Shown: one piece after another, positions 33,646-42,151 of the stretch
Position numbering within the stretch: position 1 is the stretch's first letter
Layout of the letters: each line of letters begins with the position of its first letter
Assembly: GCF_003289645.1 (NCBI RefSeq)
Contig: NZ_QLYX01000019.1
Location: 80,106 to 144,105, forward strand
DNA from: Actinomadura craniellae
Lineage (GTDB): Bacteria; Actinomycetota; Actinomycetes; Streptosporangiales; Streptosporangiaceae
DNA length: 64,000 bases
Direction: 5' to 3'
Position numbers and translations under genes: made by a program
The notes under the pieces: model-generated
The model's database searches: none
The model's input: only the letters and a program-made list of their open reading frames with translations
What the model was told of the DNA's origin: nothing

Positions 33646-34674
33646 GTGAGTGACTGGGAGCGGCGGGAGAGGGCGCGGCGCGCCGAGGTGATGGCTCTGC
33701 CCACGTTGAAGGTCCGTCATCACGCGGTCGTGGCCGGCGAGCGCGGCGAGGCGCGGGCGTCGGTCTCCGTCGGTCCCGAAGGCGAGGTTCTGGCGTTGTG
33801 GACGGCGGCAGAGGACCTGCCGGCCCAGAGGTCGTCCCCCACGCGATCGGCGGGGGCCGCCTTCCCCGACTCCCGCGCGCCCCGCCCGGTGGCGGCCCGG
33901 GTGACAACCCATACATCGGTGCGGGCGGTCACCATGGTCAGGCTCGCCGAGCTGCCGCTGGCTCACGTCAAGGTGCAGCCGCTGCCGCAGGGCCGGGTTC
34001 TGGCGGTGGCCGCCAGGGCCAGGTGGCGTCCAGAGGGCGCCGACCGCAATGCGATCGTCTACGACCCCGAGGGGAACGTGCTTGCCGAGGAGACGTTGGG
34101 TGACGGCATCGGGCACGTTTTCGCCACCCGCACCGGTCACATCTGGGTGGGCTACTTCGACGAAGGGGTCTTCGGCAACTACGGCTGGGGCGGCCCCGGT
34201 CCGGCACCGCTGGGTGCTTGCGGCCTGGCACGGTTCTCCCCGGATCTGCGACCGGACTGGCGGTTCCCCGGCGGGGACCCGTGGGGATGGATCGCCGACT
34301 GCTATGCGCTCAACGTCGCCGGGGAGGCCGCCTGGACCTGCTACTACACCGGCTTCCCCGTTGTCCGCAGCCACGATGGCGTCCTCACCGGCTGGCGTAA
34401 CGACATAAGCGGTATCCAGGCCCTCGCGGTCGGCGACTCCGCGCGCATCGCCCTGTACGGCGGCTACGGGGCGAACCGCGACAGGCTGGCCGCCGGTGAC
34501 CTCGGTGACGGGCGTCTCCACACCACCGCCGAGTACCGGATCGTCCTGCCGGACGGACAACCCCTGCCTGCCAGGACCCAGGTCATCGGCCGGGGCCCCG
34601 ATCTCCATTTCATCGCCGACCACGACTGGTACCGGCTCGCCCTCGAAGACGTTCCGGTGCGACCTGACAAGTAG
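33646..34674 (+). CDS. Uncharacterised protein, possible beta-propeller
   Basis: 342 residues from a GTG. There is no signal peptide. The sequence has repeated strands with G-W/Y turns (VWALWTAAEDL-like, GHIWVGYFDEGVFGNYGWGG, WGWIADCYALNV, ARIALYGGYGANRDRL), spaced about 45 residues, suggesting a propeller. It follows the ATPase-linked small gene by 40 bases in the same direction and may be part of that operon. No family recognised. Confidence 0.72.
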   Translation: MSDWERRERARRAEVMALPTLKVRHHAVVAGERGEARASVSVGPEGEVLALWTAAEDLPAQRSSPTRSAGAAFPDSRAPRPVAARVTTHTSVRAVTMVRLAELPLAHVKVQPLPQGRVLAVAARARWRPEGADRNAIVYDPEGNVLAEETLGDGIGHVFATRTGHIWVGYFDEGVFGNYGWGGPGPAPLGACGLARFSPDLRPDWRFPGGDPWGWIADCYALNVAGEAAWTCYYTGFPVVRSHDGVLTGWRNDISGIQALAVGDSARIALYGGYGANRDRLAAGDLGDGRLHTTAEYRIVLPDGQPLPARTQVIGRGPDLHFIADHDWYRLALEDVPVRPDK

Positions 34675-34736
34675 CGGGACCGACACTGCCGAAAGGACGC
34701 GACGGACGTTGTCCTCGCAGGTCGGGAACAGTGAGA

Positions 34737-34775
34737 GCCCCGGCCGGGTTCGAACCGGCGACCTGCCGCTGACAA
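34737..34775 (-). pseudogene. 3'-half fragment of tRNA-Thr
   Basis: These 39 bases repeat the acceptor 3' strand, T-arm, variable region and part of the anticodon stem-loop of the intact tRNA at 34854-34926, 118 bp away, with one base lost in the C-run and one change in the anticodon loop. The 5' half is absent. Either an integration scar (att-like) or another gene-end duplication. Confidence 0.75.
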
Positions 34776-34853
34776 ATTCACCTCTGTCCGAGCGGTGAAC
34801 ACGATCTTGAACGCTCGTCCGATCGAGGTTCCCGCAGGTCAGAGGGGGTTTGA

Positions 34854-34926
34854 GCCCCCGGCCGGGTTCGAACCGGCGACCTGCCGCTTACAAGGCGGCT
34901 GCTCTGGCCAGCTGAGCTACAGGGGC
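34854..34926 (-). tRNA. tRNA-Thr (anticodon TGT)
   Basis: A 73-base cloverleaf on the minus strand: acceptor GCCCCTG paired with CGGGGGC, D-arm TAGCTCAGCTGGCCAGAGCA, anticodon stem GCCGC around CTTGTAA with TGT, and T-arm CCGGTTCGAACCCGG. CCA is not encoded. The anticodon UGU reads ACA/ACG threonine codons. Confidence 0.95.
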
Positions 34927-35237
34927 GCGGGATCAAGCTTACCGGGGGCGGGGCGGGCGGCGCCGCCGGTTATCCGGGTGAGGCAGGTCTGTCCTCCGCA
35001 AGTGCGAATCCGCGGACGGGACCGGCCCGGGAACGCTTAAGCTGGCGTCCGAAACCAGGTGATGTGTAGAGGAATCACCGTCGCCCCAAGGTGTTCCCCG
35101 CGTATCCCGAGGGTGCGGAACCGGTCGCAGGCACCGGTGTGGCGGCAGGGTCCCCGTGGCACAATGAGGGCCGCGCACGAGGGGTCCGGAGAACCTGGTC
35201 GACCACGGCCCGGGGGCCGAGGAGGAGGTTCGGTGCC
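34927..35237. other. Intergenic region before the mycosin gene
   Basis: About 310 bases between the tRNA 5' end and the GTG of the mycosin gene. It must hold both promoters. No clear -10/-35 pair, repeat or small gene is supported. The last part has a GGAGGAGG site (35221-35228). Confidence 0.5.
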
Positions 35238-38200
35238 GTGTCCGACGCCGGCCGACGCCACCTCGCATTGCGTGTTCTCGGTGCGACGCTGCTCGTCTCG
35301 ACGATGACGCCCGCGCTGGCGCCGTCCGCGTCGGCCGCCGCGACCGATCAGATCCGGGCCCGGCAGTGGTATCTGAAGTCGATCCGGGTCTCGTCCGCCT
35401 GGCGGTACGCCAAGGGGGCGGGGATGACCGTCGCCGTGCTCGACACGGGGGTAGAGAGCCGGCATCCCGACCTGGTGGGCCGGGTCGTCAGCGGCCCCGA
35501 CTACACCGGCGGCGACCGCCGCCCCGGCACCCGCTTCTGGGGGCGGCACGGCACCGCGATGGCGAGCATCATCGCGGGGCACGGCCACGGGCCGGGCCTG
35601 GCGGCCGGCGTGATGGGCGTGGCGCCGCTGGCGAAGGTGCTCTCCGTCCGGGTGACCTGGGAGAACGACGACCCCGTCCGGTTGAACGGGGCGCAGGTCG
35701 CCGGCAACCGGGACGCGGTGGCCAGGGGAATCCGGTACGCGGTCGACCAGGGCGCGGACGTCATCAACATGTCGCTGGGCGGCGGCAAGGCCTACTACGA
35801 CGGGAACCCCGAGGAGGAGGACGCCGTCCGGTACGCTCTCGGCAAGGGTGCGGTGCTGGTCGCCTCCGCGGGCAACGACGGGGCCGGCGCCAACCGGCGG
35901 AACTTCCCGGCCGCCTATCCGGGCGTGATCGCCGTGGGCGCCCTCGACCGCAGGCTGCGCTCCTGGCCGGACACCAGCCGGCACGACTACGTCGCGGTCT
36001 GCGCCCCGGGCGTCGAGATCGTCAGTGCCGACGCGGGCAACGGCTATGTGATCGGCACCGGGACCAGCCCGTCCTCGGCGATTGTCACCGGGGTCGTCGC
36101 GCTGATCCGTTCCCGCTACCCGAAGCTCACCCCGGAACAGGTGCGGGAGGCGCTTTCCCAGGGCGTGATCCGCCGGGCCGCGACCGGCCCGGGGTGCGCC
36201 GGCTCGCTCGACGCGCTGCGGTCGATGTTCGCCGCCGCCGCGATCAGCAAGCGGCCCCGTTCGACGCCACAGCCCACTCCCGACGCCGCGGTCCCGGAGC
36301 CCGCGGTCGCGGGGAAGGAGGAGCCCTCGTTGCTGGTCAACGGAATTCTCGCCGTGGGCGGCGTGCTGGTGTTGATAGCGCTGATTCTCGGCTGGCGGCA
36401 GCGCCGCCGCAGGATCCGGGAGGCAGCGTACGAGCCGCCGCCGCCACCGCCGCGGGACGCCCGGCTGCCCAGGCCCATGCCAGGTGCCGGCGAGACCGAC
36501 CAGGTGGTCTGGCCGCCGACCGCTCCGGCGGCCGGGCTGTACCGCGCGTCCTCCGCCGGGCCCGCGTCCCGTGGGCCGCGCGACGCCGAGAGCGCCGCGG
36601 CGCACGGTCGCTACTGGAACGGCAGCATGGACTACACCGGCGCCGAACCCGCCAACGGCCACCGGGAGTTCGGCGTGCCGCTGGAGGACTGGCCGGCCGA
36701 CGCGGGGGCCGGGCTCAACGGCCACGGCGCGGCCGGCCCGTGGCGGCCGGATGCGTGGACCGGCGAGCAGGGGCTCGGCCACGACCCGCTGGGGCTCGGC
36801 CTGGAGGAGCCCTTCGACGCGGGGGCACCGAGGGCCCCCGGCCCGCTGCCGGACGATGACCAGGGCCCGAGCCTGACCGAGGCGTTCCCGGCGGTCCCCC
36901 TGCCGCCCGAGCCGCAGCCGGACGCGGTCTGGCCGCTGCTCGACCCGGAGGGGAGCGGGCCCGGGCAAAGCGAGGAGCCCGCGACGGAGACGTTCAGGGC
37001 CATCCCGCCGGCCGGCCCCGGCGGGCGGGCGGACGAGGGAGTGACCGAGGCGTTCCCCGCGGTGCCGCCCGCCCGGCGGCACGTGGACGAGGGGGCGACC
37101 GAGACGTTCCGGGCGGTGCCGCCGCGGGAGGAGACCCCTCCCGTGGCCGACTCGTGGCGCCCGTTCGGCCGGGAGTTCACGAACGACCCTCCGCCGGCCG
37201 ACCCCGTTCCGCCGGCTCCGGCCAGGGACCCGTACAGCTGGGACCACGGCACCGGACAGGACTACGACACGTCGTTCACCTCCCCGCCGGAACCGGAGGA
37301 CGCACCGGGTCCCTTCGGCCGGGGCTTCGCGGAGCCACCGGAGGAGGCCGCGCCGGGCCCGTACGGTCAGGGGTTCGCGGAAGGTGCCGCGTCATCCGCC
37401 CCGGGGACGTCCTACGAGCCGGGGTATGAGCCGGGGTACGACGACAGGTTCCGGCAGGGCACGTTCGATCGGGGTTACGAGTACGGGGCGGTTCCGGAGC
37501 AGGACGGGGCGGCGTTCCCGCCCGCTCCTGGGCCGGTGCGTCCGGGTGGTGGGGGTTTCGAGTACGAGCCGTCTCCCGGCTCGGAGTTGGGTGGAGAGGC
37601 GTACCCGCCGGCTTCGGGGCCGGTGCGCCCGGCCGGGCAGGGATACGAGTACGAGCCGTCTCCCGCTCCGGAGCCGGGTGGAGAGGTGTTCCCGCCGGGC
37701 CCGGAGGCCGGGCGGGGTTACGAGTACGGGTCGTCTTCTGTTCCCGAGTTGGGTGGGGAGCCGTACCCGCCGGCTTCTGAGCCGCCGAGTCCGGCCGGGC
37801 AGGGGTTCGAATACGAGTCGCCTTCCATCCACGAACTGGGCGAGGAAGGGCTCCCGCCCGCTCCCGGGCCGGCGCGTCCCGGTGGCGGGGGTTTCGAGTA
37901 CGAGCCGTCTCCCGGCCCGGAGTTGGATGGGGAGCCGCATCTGCCGGCTTCGGAGCCGGTACGTCCGGTCGGTCAGGGTTTTGAGTACGAGTCGCCGCCT
38001 GTTTCGGAGCTGGGTGGGGAGCCGTTCCCGTCGGTTCCTGAGCCGGCGCGTCCGGGTGATCGGGGTTTCGAGTACGAGTCGTCTTCCGCCTCGGAGTTGG
38101 GTGGGGAGCCGTACCCGCTGGCTTCGGAGCCGGCTCGCCCGGGCGGCGGAGGTTTCGAGTACGAGTCGCCTCCCGCTCCGGAGTCGGGCAGGGAGCCGTT

Positions 38201-38717
38201 CCCGTCGGTTCCTGAGCCGGCGCGTCCGGGTGATCGGGGTTTCGAGTACGAGTCGTCTTCCGCCTCGGAGTTGGGTGGGGAGCCGTACCTGCCGGCTTCG
38301 GAGCCGGTGCGTCCGGTCGGGCAGGGGTTCGAGTACGAGCCGCCGGCTCCCGGCCCGGAAGAGACCGCTCCGCCGGCGAATCCGTACAGCCAGGGGTTCG
38401 AGGGGACGGTGTTCCCGCCGCCCTCGGTGGCGCCGCCGTCGTTCGAGCCGAGGCCGTCCGCAGGGCGCCGGCACCGTCCCGAGCCGGCACCGTCCGAGGA
38501 GCCGGCGCGCCCGTACGGCCAGGGTTTCGGGGCGGCGCTGTCGGGTTCTGCGCCGGAACCCGGGGAGGAGCCGGCCGACCCGTTCGCCGGCGGGTTCCCG
38601 GTGGCGCCCACGTTCGGTTCACCGGCGCCCGCGGAAGGCGAGCCGGAAGAGCAGGTCGGGGAGTCGCGCAGCGGGCGCTGGGGCGAGGACGACGACTTCC
38701 GCTCGTCGTGGAGTTGA
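35238..38717 (+). CDS. Mycosin-like subtilisin protease with long repetitive tail
   Basis: 1159 residues from a GTG with GGAGGAGG nine bases upstream. Signal peptide to about 33, then an S8 protease domain: Asp69 (VAVLDTGVE), His104 (GRHGTAMAS), oxyanion Asn213 (SAGNDG), Ser277 (GTGTSPSSA). A membrane helix (about 365-386) follows and then a basic stop-transfer. This is the type VII secretion mycosin (MycP) plan, which normally ends here at about 400-450 residues. The extra 770-residue cytoplasmic tail is acidic, Pro-rich and repetitive, including a tandem GFEYE-unit array. No other type VII genes are in the window. The tail's role is unknown. Confidence 0.85.
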   Translation: MSDAGRRHLALRVLGATLLVSTMTPALAPSASAAATDQIRARQWYLKSIRVSSAWRYAKGAGMTVAVLDTGVESRHPDLVGRVVSGPDYTGGDRRPGTRFWGRHGTAMASIIAGHGHGPGLAAGVMGVAPLAKVLSVRVTWENDDPVRLNGAQVAGNRDAVARGIRYAVDQGADVINMSLGGGKAYYDGNPEEEDAVRYALGKGAVLVASAGNDGAGANRRNFPAAYPGVIAVGALDRRLRSWPDTSRHDYVAVCAPGVEIVSADAGNGYVIGTGTSPSSAIVTGVVALIRSRYPKLTPEQVREALSQGVIRRAATGPGCAGSLDALRSMFAAAAISKRPRSTPQPTPDAAVPEPAVAGKEEPSLLVNGILAVGGVLVLIALILGWRQRRRRIREAAYEPPPPPPRDARLPRPMPGAGETDQVVWPPTAPAAGLYRASSAGPASRGPRDAESAAAHGRYWNGSMDYTGAEPANGHREFGVPLEDWPADAGAGLNGHGAAGPWRPDAWTGEQGLGHDPLGLGLEEPFDAGAPRAPGPLPDDDQGPSLTEAFPAVPLPPEPQPDAVWPLLDPEGSGPGQSEEPATETFRAIPPAGPGGRADEGVTEAFPAVPPARRHVDEGATETFRAVPPREETPPVADSWRPFGREFTNDPPPADPVPPAPARDPYSWDHGTGQDYDTSFTSPPEPEDAPGPFGRGFAEPPEEAAPGPYGQGFAEGAASSAPGTSYEPGYEPGYDDRFRQGTFDRGYEYGAVPEQDGAAFPPAPGPVRPGGGGFEYEPSPGSELGGEAYPPASGPVRPAGQGYEYEPSPAPEPGGEVFPPGPEAGRGYEYGSSSVPELGGEPYPPASEPPSPAGQGFEYESPSIHELGEEGLPPAPGPARPGGGGFEYEPSPGPELDGEPHLPASEPVRPVGQGFEYESPPVSELGGEPFPSVPEPARPGDRGFEYESSSASELGGEPYPLASEPARPGGGGFEYESPPAPESGREPFPSVPEPARPGDRGFEYESSSASELGGEPYLPASEPVRPVGQGFEYEPPAPGPEETAPPANPYSQGFEGTVFPPPSVAPPSFEPRPSAGRRHRPEPAPSEEPARPYGQGFGAALSGSAPEPGEEPADPFAGGFPVAPTFGSPAPAEGEPEEQVGESRSGRWGEDDDFRSSWS
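37530..38345 (+). repeat. Tandem 87-bp units encoding GFEYE repeats
   Basis: Nine to ten units of about 29 codons, each opening GFEYE or GYEYE and containing ELGGEP-P-AS-PARP. Some neighbouring pairs are near-identical in DNA (around 38060-38120 and 38238-38290), showing recent expansion. All units are in frame. Confidence 0.88.
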
Positions 38718-38822
38718 CGGCCGCCCTACCTCCCGGGGCGTAACGGGGAAGCCTCCGCCGGTACGACGACGTCGCCCGGACCCTTTGCGGACGATCGGGT
38801 CGTACGCGAGATGAGGAGGTCG

Positions 38823-39086
38823 ATGACCATGGTGACGATGCTGGCGTTCGCGGCCCACCCGGGCCCGTGGCGGGACGGCGGCGACCCGCCGGCCTGGTGG
38901 CCGGTGTTCCCGATCGGGTTCGGGCTGTTCTGGGTGGCCGTGGCGGTGGGCGCGTTCTGGCTGCTGCGTCGGCGGTCGGCTCCGGCCGATCCGCGGGCGG
39001 GCGCCCGGGCGGTGCTGGCGGAGCGGTACGCGCGCGGCGAGATCGACGAGGACGAGTACCGGTCCCGGCTGGTGGTTCTCGGCTAG
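38823..39086 (+). CDS. Small membrane protein with SHOCT-like C-terminus
   Basis: 87 residues from ATG 38823, with GAGGAGG five bases upstream; an ATG at 38811 is less likely. One membrane helix (FPIGFGLFWVAVAVGAFWLL) is followed by a short C-terminal SHOCT motif (VLAERYARGEIDEDEYRSRL), an oligomerisation motif. Its end overlaps the end of the convergent MarR gene by 4 bases. Function unknown. Confidence 0.8.
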   Translation: MTMVTMLAFAAHPGPWRDGGDPPAWWPVFPIGFGLFWVAVAVGAFWLLRRRSAPADPRAGARAVLAERYARGEIDEDEYRSRLVVLG

Positions 39087-39625
39087 GCGTCCGACTCGGC
39101 CTCGGCTTCGGCGAAGATGCGGCCGATGCCCTCGTGGTCCATCGGTTTCCGGGCCGCGGCCTCGATGAAACGGGTGAGCAGCCGGGCGAACTCGATTCGC
39201 TCGGCCTCGCTCCAGTCGCTCATCAGCTCGTCGAGGTAGTCGCGGCGGCCCCGGGCGGCGACCTGCTTGACCCGGCGGCCGGTATCGGTCAGCGCGAGGT
39301 TGGCGCGGCGGGCGTCGGTGGGCGAGGGCCGTCGCGAGACCAACCCGGCGTCGATGGCGTGCCCGACCAGGCGGCTCGCGGTGGAGGGGTCGATGTCCAG
39401 GCGGTCGGCCACGGCGCCGACGGTCACTTCGCCCGCGTCTTCGAGCAGCAGCGCGGCGACGGCATGGACGACCATCAGGTTGGACAGCTGCAACGGCCGT
39501 CCGCCGGGCGCCTGCTCGCGGATCCGCTTCATCAGGTCGGGCTTGGCCCAGATCCGGCGCAGCTGGAACAGCGCGGACCCGATCTGCTCGGAGATCGGAT
39601 TGCCGGAGACGCGGTCCGTCTCCAT
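39083..39625 (-). CDS. MarR-family transcriptional regulator
   Basis: 180 residues from ATG 39625 with GAGAGG upstream. The winged helix-turn-helix lies in VTVGAVADRLDIDPSTASRLVGHAID with the wing RRPSPTDARRANLALTDTGR (about 65-115). N- and C-terminal helices form the dimer. Upstream at 39635-39665 an AT-rich stretch contains nested palindromes ATGCAT and CTGCAG, a plausible operator. The effector is unknown and no obvious target operon is divergent. Confidence 0.85.
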   Translation of the reverse strand: METDRVSGNPISEQIGSALFQLRRIWAKPDLMKRIREQAPGGRPLQLSNLMVVHAVAALLLEDAGEVTVGAVADRLDIDPSTASRLVGHAIDAGLVSRRPSPTDARRANLALTDTGRRVKQVAARGRRDYLDELMSDWSEAERIEFARLLTRFIEAAARKPMDHEGIGRIFAEAEAESDA

Positions 39626-39670
39626 GGGGTGGCCTCTCGTTGATGTATGCATCCTGCAGATATATCCTAC

Positions 39671-39690
39671 CCTGCGCTGCGCAGGCTTTT
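39671..39690. other. Palindromic hairpin followed by T-run
   Basis: CCTGCGC-T-GCGCAGG (39671-39685), then CTTTT. It looks like an intrinsic terminator for plus-strand transcripts, yet the nearest plus-strand gene ends 585 bases upstream, beyond the MarR gene. It may end antisense transcription, or be an operator near the MarR promoter. Confidence 0.45.
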
Positions 39691-39838
39691 CGTTCGGGGA
39701 ACACGGTGGCCGATCTGAATCCCCCACCCTGCCAGAACCGCTGAGCCACCGGCAGACCCTGATCGTGCTGATCGGCGGTCCCCGGCCGGCTGACGGGTCG
39801 GCTGACGGGTCGGCTCAGCGGGTGGCTGACCGGGCGGC

Positions 39839-40636
39839 TCAGCGGGAGAGCCGGACGCGGGCGCCCGGCGGGAGGCCCAGCCGCTGGGCCGCGTCGCCGC
39901 CGTTGACGGCGAGGGCGACCAGGCCCGCCGAGTCGGTGTAGGCGACGAGCTCACCGGGGGGCACCGAGCCGAACGTCTCCAGGTAGGGCACCACCAGCCG
40001 GCGCCGGCCCACCGTGACCGTCAGAGTCGCCCCCCGGACGGCGCCCAGCCGGTCGAGGTCGGCGCCGGTCACCGCGAGCTGGACGTTGCCGAACCGGTCC
40101 ACGGTGACCACCTCGCCCTCCGCGGCGCCGTCCCGCACCAGCCGGGTCGGCGCCGGCAGCGCGACCAGTTCGGCGGGGCCGATCTCCCGACCCACTTCGG
40201 CGAGGGGCAGGCCGGCCGCCAGCCGCGCCGCCACCGGCATGAAGACGTCGCGGCCGTGGAAGGTCGCCGACACCGGGGACAGCCACAGCTCCTCGTTGGT
40301 GAGCTCGTACGCCCGGGACGGGACGGTCGCCGCCCAGGACAGCAGCCCGTTGTCGGGCCCCACGAAGACCCGTCCGCCGGACTGCACCGCCACGCCGCGC
40401 CGCGCCGTCCCCACCCCCGGATCGACCACCGCGACGTGGACGCCGGCCGGCAGGTAGGGGACGGTCTGCGCCAGCACCGCCGCCCCCCGGCGCACATCGC
40501 CGGGGGGAACGAGATGGGTGATGTCGATGAGCCGGATCTCGGGGGCGAGCCGGGCCGCCACTCCGTGGCAGGCCGCGACGAAGCCGTCGTCGAGGCCGTA
40601 GTCGGTCAGGAACGTGATGCACTGATAAGCCGCCAC
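39839..40636 (-). CDS. SAM hydroxide adenosyltransferase (DUF62 family)
   Basis: 265 residues from GTG 40636. Family signatures: ITFLTDYGLDDGFVAACHG at the start, DITHLVPPGDVRRGAAVL, VDPGVGTARRG, FVGPDNGLLS, and VDRFGNVQLAV near 190. These enzymes hydrolyse S-adenosylmethionine to adenosine and methionine with an activated water; they are related to fluorinase and chlorinase but lack the halide-binding features. It is transcribed divergently from a DUF3263 gene. Longer in-frame extensions upstream are unsupported. Confidence 0.85.
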   Translation of the reverse strand: MAAYQCITFLTDYGLDDGFVAACHGVAARLAPEIRLIDITHLVPPGDVRRGAAVLAQTVPYLPAGVHVAVVDPGVGTARRGVAVQSGGRVFVGPDNGLLSWAATVPSRAYELTNEELWLSPVSATFHGRDVFMPVAARLAAGLPLAEVGREIGPAELVALPAPTRLVRDGAAEGEVVTVDRFGNVQLAVTGADLDRLGAVRGATLTVTVGRRRLVVPYLETFGSVPPGELVAYTDSAGLVALAVNGGDAAQRLGLPPGARVRLSR

Positions 40637-40756
40637 GCGGTACCACGCTACGTCGGGCCGTTCGGTGAGAACAGCCGGAAAGCGTCCGCCGGGATCGGTA
40701 CGATGACACCCGCCGAACCCGGACGACCGGGACCAACCAACCACAGAGGGGACCAG

Positions 40757-41098
40757 ATGCCCACGGCGCATGGCCCTGCTCAGGACGGCACGCCCGACGA
40801 ACCTCCAGCGCTCGAAGGCCCGGAAGCCGACGAAGCCTTCCCTCCCGGCCTCCTCTCCGACCGTGACCGCCGCATCCTCGCCTTCGAGCGGCAGTGGTGG
40901 AAGCACGCCGGAGCCAAGGAACAGGCGATCCGCGAACAGTTCGACATGTCCGCGACGCGGTACTACCAGCTGCTCAACCACGTGATCGATCTGCCCGAGG
41001 CGCTCCAGCACGACCCGATGCTGGTCAAGCGCCTGCGCCGGTTGCGCAGCCAGCGGCGGCGGCAGCGTGCCGCGCGCCGGCTCGGCCTCCACACCTGA
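40757..41098 (+). CDS. DUF3263 protein
   Basis: 113 residues from ATG 40757 (AGAGGGGA upstream). The C-terminal 75 residues match DUF3263: LLSDRDRRILAFERQWWKH, FDMSATRYYQLLNHVID, then a basic end (RRLRSQRRRQRAARRLG). The family, found across actinobacteria, looks like a small HTH DNA-binding protein. It lies just upstream of the OtsB gene, as is common in actinobacteria. Confidence 0.85.
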   Translation: MPTAHGPAQDGTPDEPPALEGPEADEAFPPGLLSDRDRRILAFERQWWKHAGAKEQAIREQFDMSATRYYQLLNHVIDLPEALQHDPMLVKRLRRLRSQRRRQRAARRLGLHT

Positions 41099-41177
41099 CC
41101 CGCCGGAAGCGGCCATCACGGCCGCGCGCCGCGTGCCGTCTCGGCATTTCGCTCCGGCCGTGACCACCATTGGTCAC

Positions 41178-42011
41178 GTGGACTTCTCAGCGGAACACCC
41201 CCAGACCCCGATGACTCCCGCCGGCGCCGAAGGGCTCGCCGCGATCCGGAAGAGCCCCGGTGAGGCGGTTCTCGCCTTCGACTTCGACGGAACCCTGTCG
41301 CCGATCGTCGAGGACCCGGCGGCGGCCCGGGCGCATCCCGACGCGGCCGCCGCCCTGGCTCGCCTGTCCCCGCTGGTGGGCACCCTTGCGATCATCACTG
41401 GCCGCCCTGCCGCGCATCCCGTCGGGAACGGCGGTCTCGGGGCCGTCGACGGCCTGGTGGTGCTCGGGCAGTACGGCCTGGAGCGGTGGGAGGCCGGCCG
41501 GCTGACCGTCCCCGAACCGCCCCCGGGGGTCGCCGAGGTGCGCGCCAAGCTGCCCCGCGTGCTGGCGGCGGCCGGTGCCCCCGCGGGCGTCCACATCGAG
41601 GACAAGGGGCACGCGCTCGCCGTGCACACCCGCCGCACGGCCGAGCCCGAGGTGGCGCTGGAGCGGCTGCGGAGCCTGCTGGGCGCGCTGGCCGAGCGGC
41701 ATGGCCTGACCGTCGAGCCGGGCCGGTTCGTGCTGGAACTGCGCCCGCCCGGCATGGACAAGGGGGTCGCGCTGCGCGGCCTGCTCGACCCGGCGGCCCC
41801 GCCCTCGGCGGTGCTGTTCGGCGGCGACGACCTCGGTGACCTGGCCGCCTTCGCCGCCGTTGAGGAGCTGCGCGCCGAGGGCGTGCCCGGTGTCAAGCTG
41901 TGCAGCGGCTCGGCCGAGGTCACCGCCGTCGCCGAGCGCGCCGACCTGATCGTGGACGGGCCGGCCGGGGTCGTCCGGTTCCTGCGTGACCTGGCTGACT
42001 CACTCGGCTGA
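41178..42011 (+). CDS. otsB: Trehalose-6-phosphate phosphatase
   Basis: About 277 residues from GTG 41178; GTG 41160 and ATG 41211 are alternatives. HAD-superfamily motifs: DFDGTLSPI (nucleophile Asp), the motif II Thr in IITGRP, Lys in MDKGVALRGLL, and FGGDDLGDLAAF (metal Asp). It removes phosphate from trehalose-6-phosphate to give trehalose, an osmolyte. The partner OtsA is at 49.7 kb in the same window but not adjacent. It follows the DUF3263 gene by 79 bases in the same direction. Confidence 0.88.
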   Translation: MDFSAEHPQTPMTPAGAEGLAAIRKSPGEAVLAFDFDGTLSPIVEDPAAARAHPDAAAALARLSPLVGTLAIITGRPAAHPVGNGGLGAVDGLVVLGQYGLERWEAGRLTVPEPPPGVAEVRAKLPRVLAAAGAPAGVHIEDKGHALAVHTRRTAEPEVALERLRSLLGALAERHGLTVEPGRFVLELRPPGMDKGVALRGLLDPAAPPSAVLFGGDDLGDLAAFAAVEELRAEGVPGVKLCSGSAEVTAVAERADLIVDGPAGVVRFLRDLADSLG

Positions 42012-42151
42012 GCGACCGCCGGTGAGGACCGCGGCGGAAATTGGCATCCGGGTGAGTATCCGCCGATGAAATGTCACAAGGTGGGGTGATTCGTTTCTGA
42101 TCTCGGTTGGGCGACACTGGGTCGATTGTGGAGTGAACGAGCGGAGCGGTC

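Noticed and set aside
34737..34775. Second functional tRNA gene
   Set aside because: Only the 3' half is present; no acceptor or D-arm partner can be drawn.
35037..37247. Long minus-strand frame opposite the mycosin gene
   Set aside because: A shadow frame of the GC-rich coding strand; composition and Arg/Pro/Gly content match other shadows.
37530..38345. CRISPR-like regular repeats
   Set aside because: The repeats are in frame within the mycosin coding sequence, have no unique spacers, and vary at third codon positions as protein repeats do.
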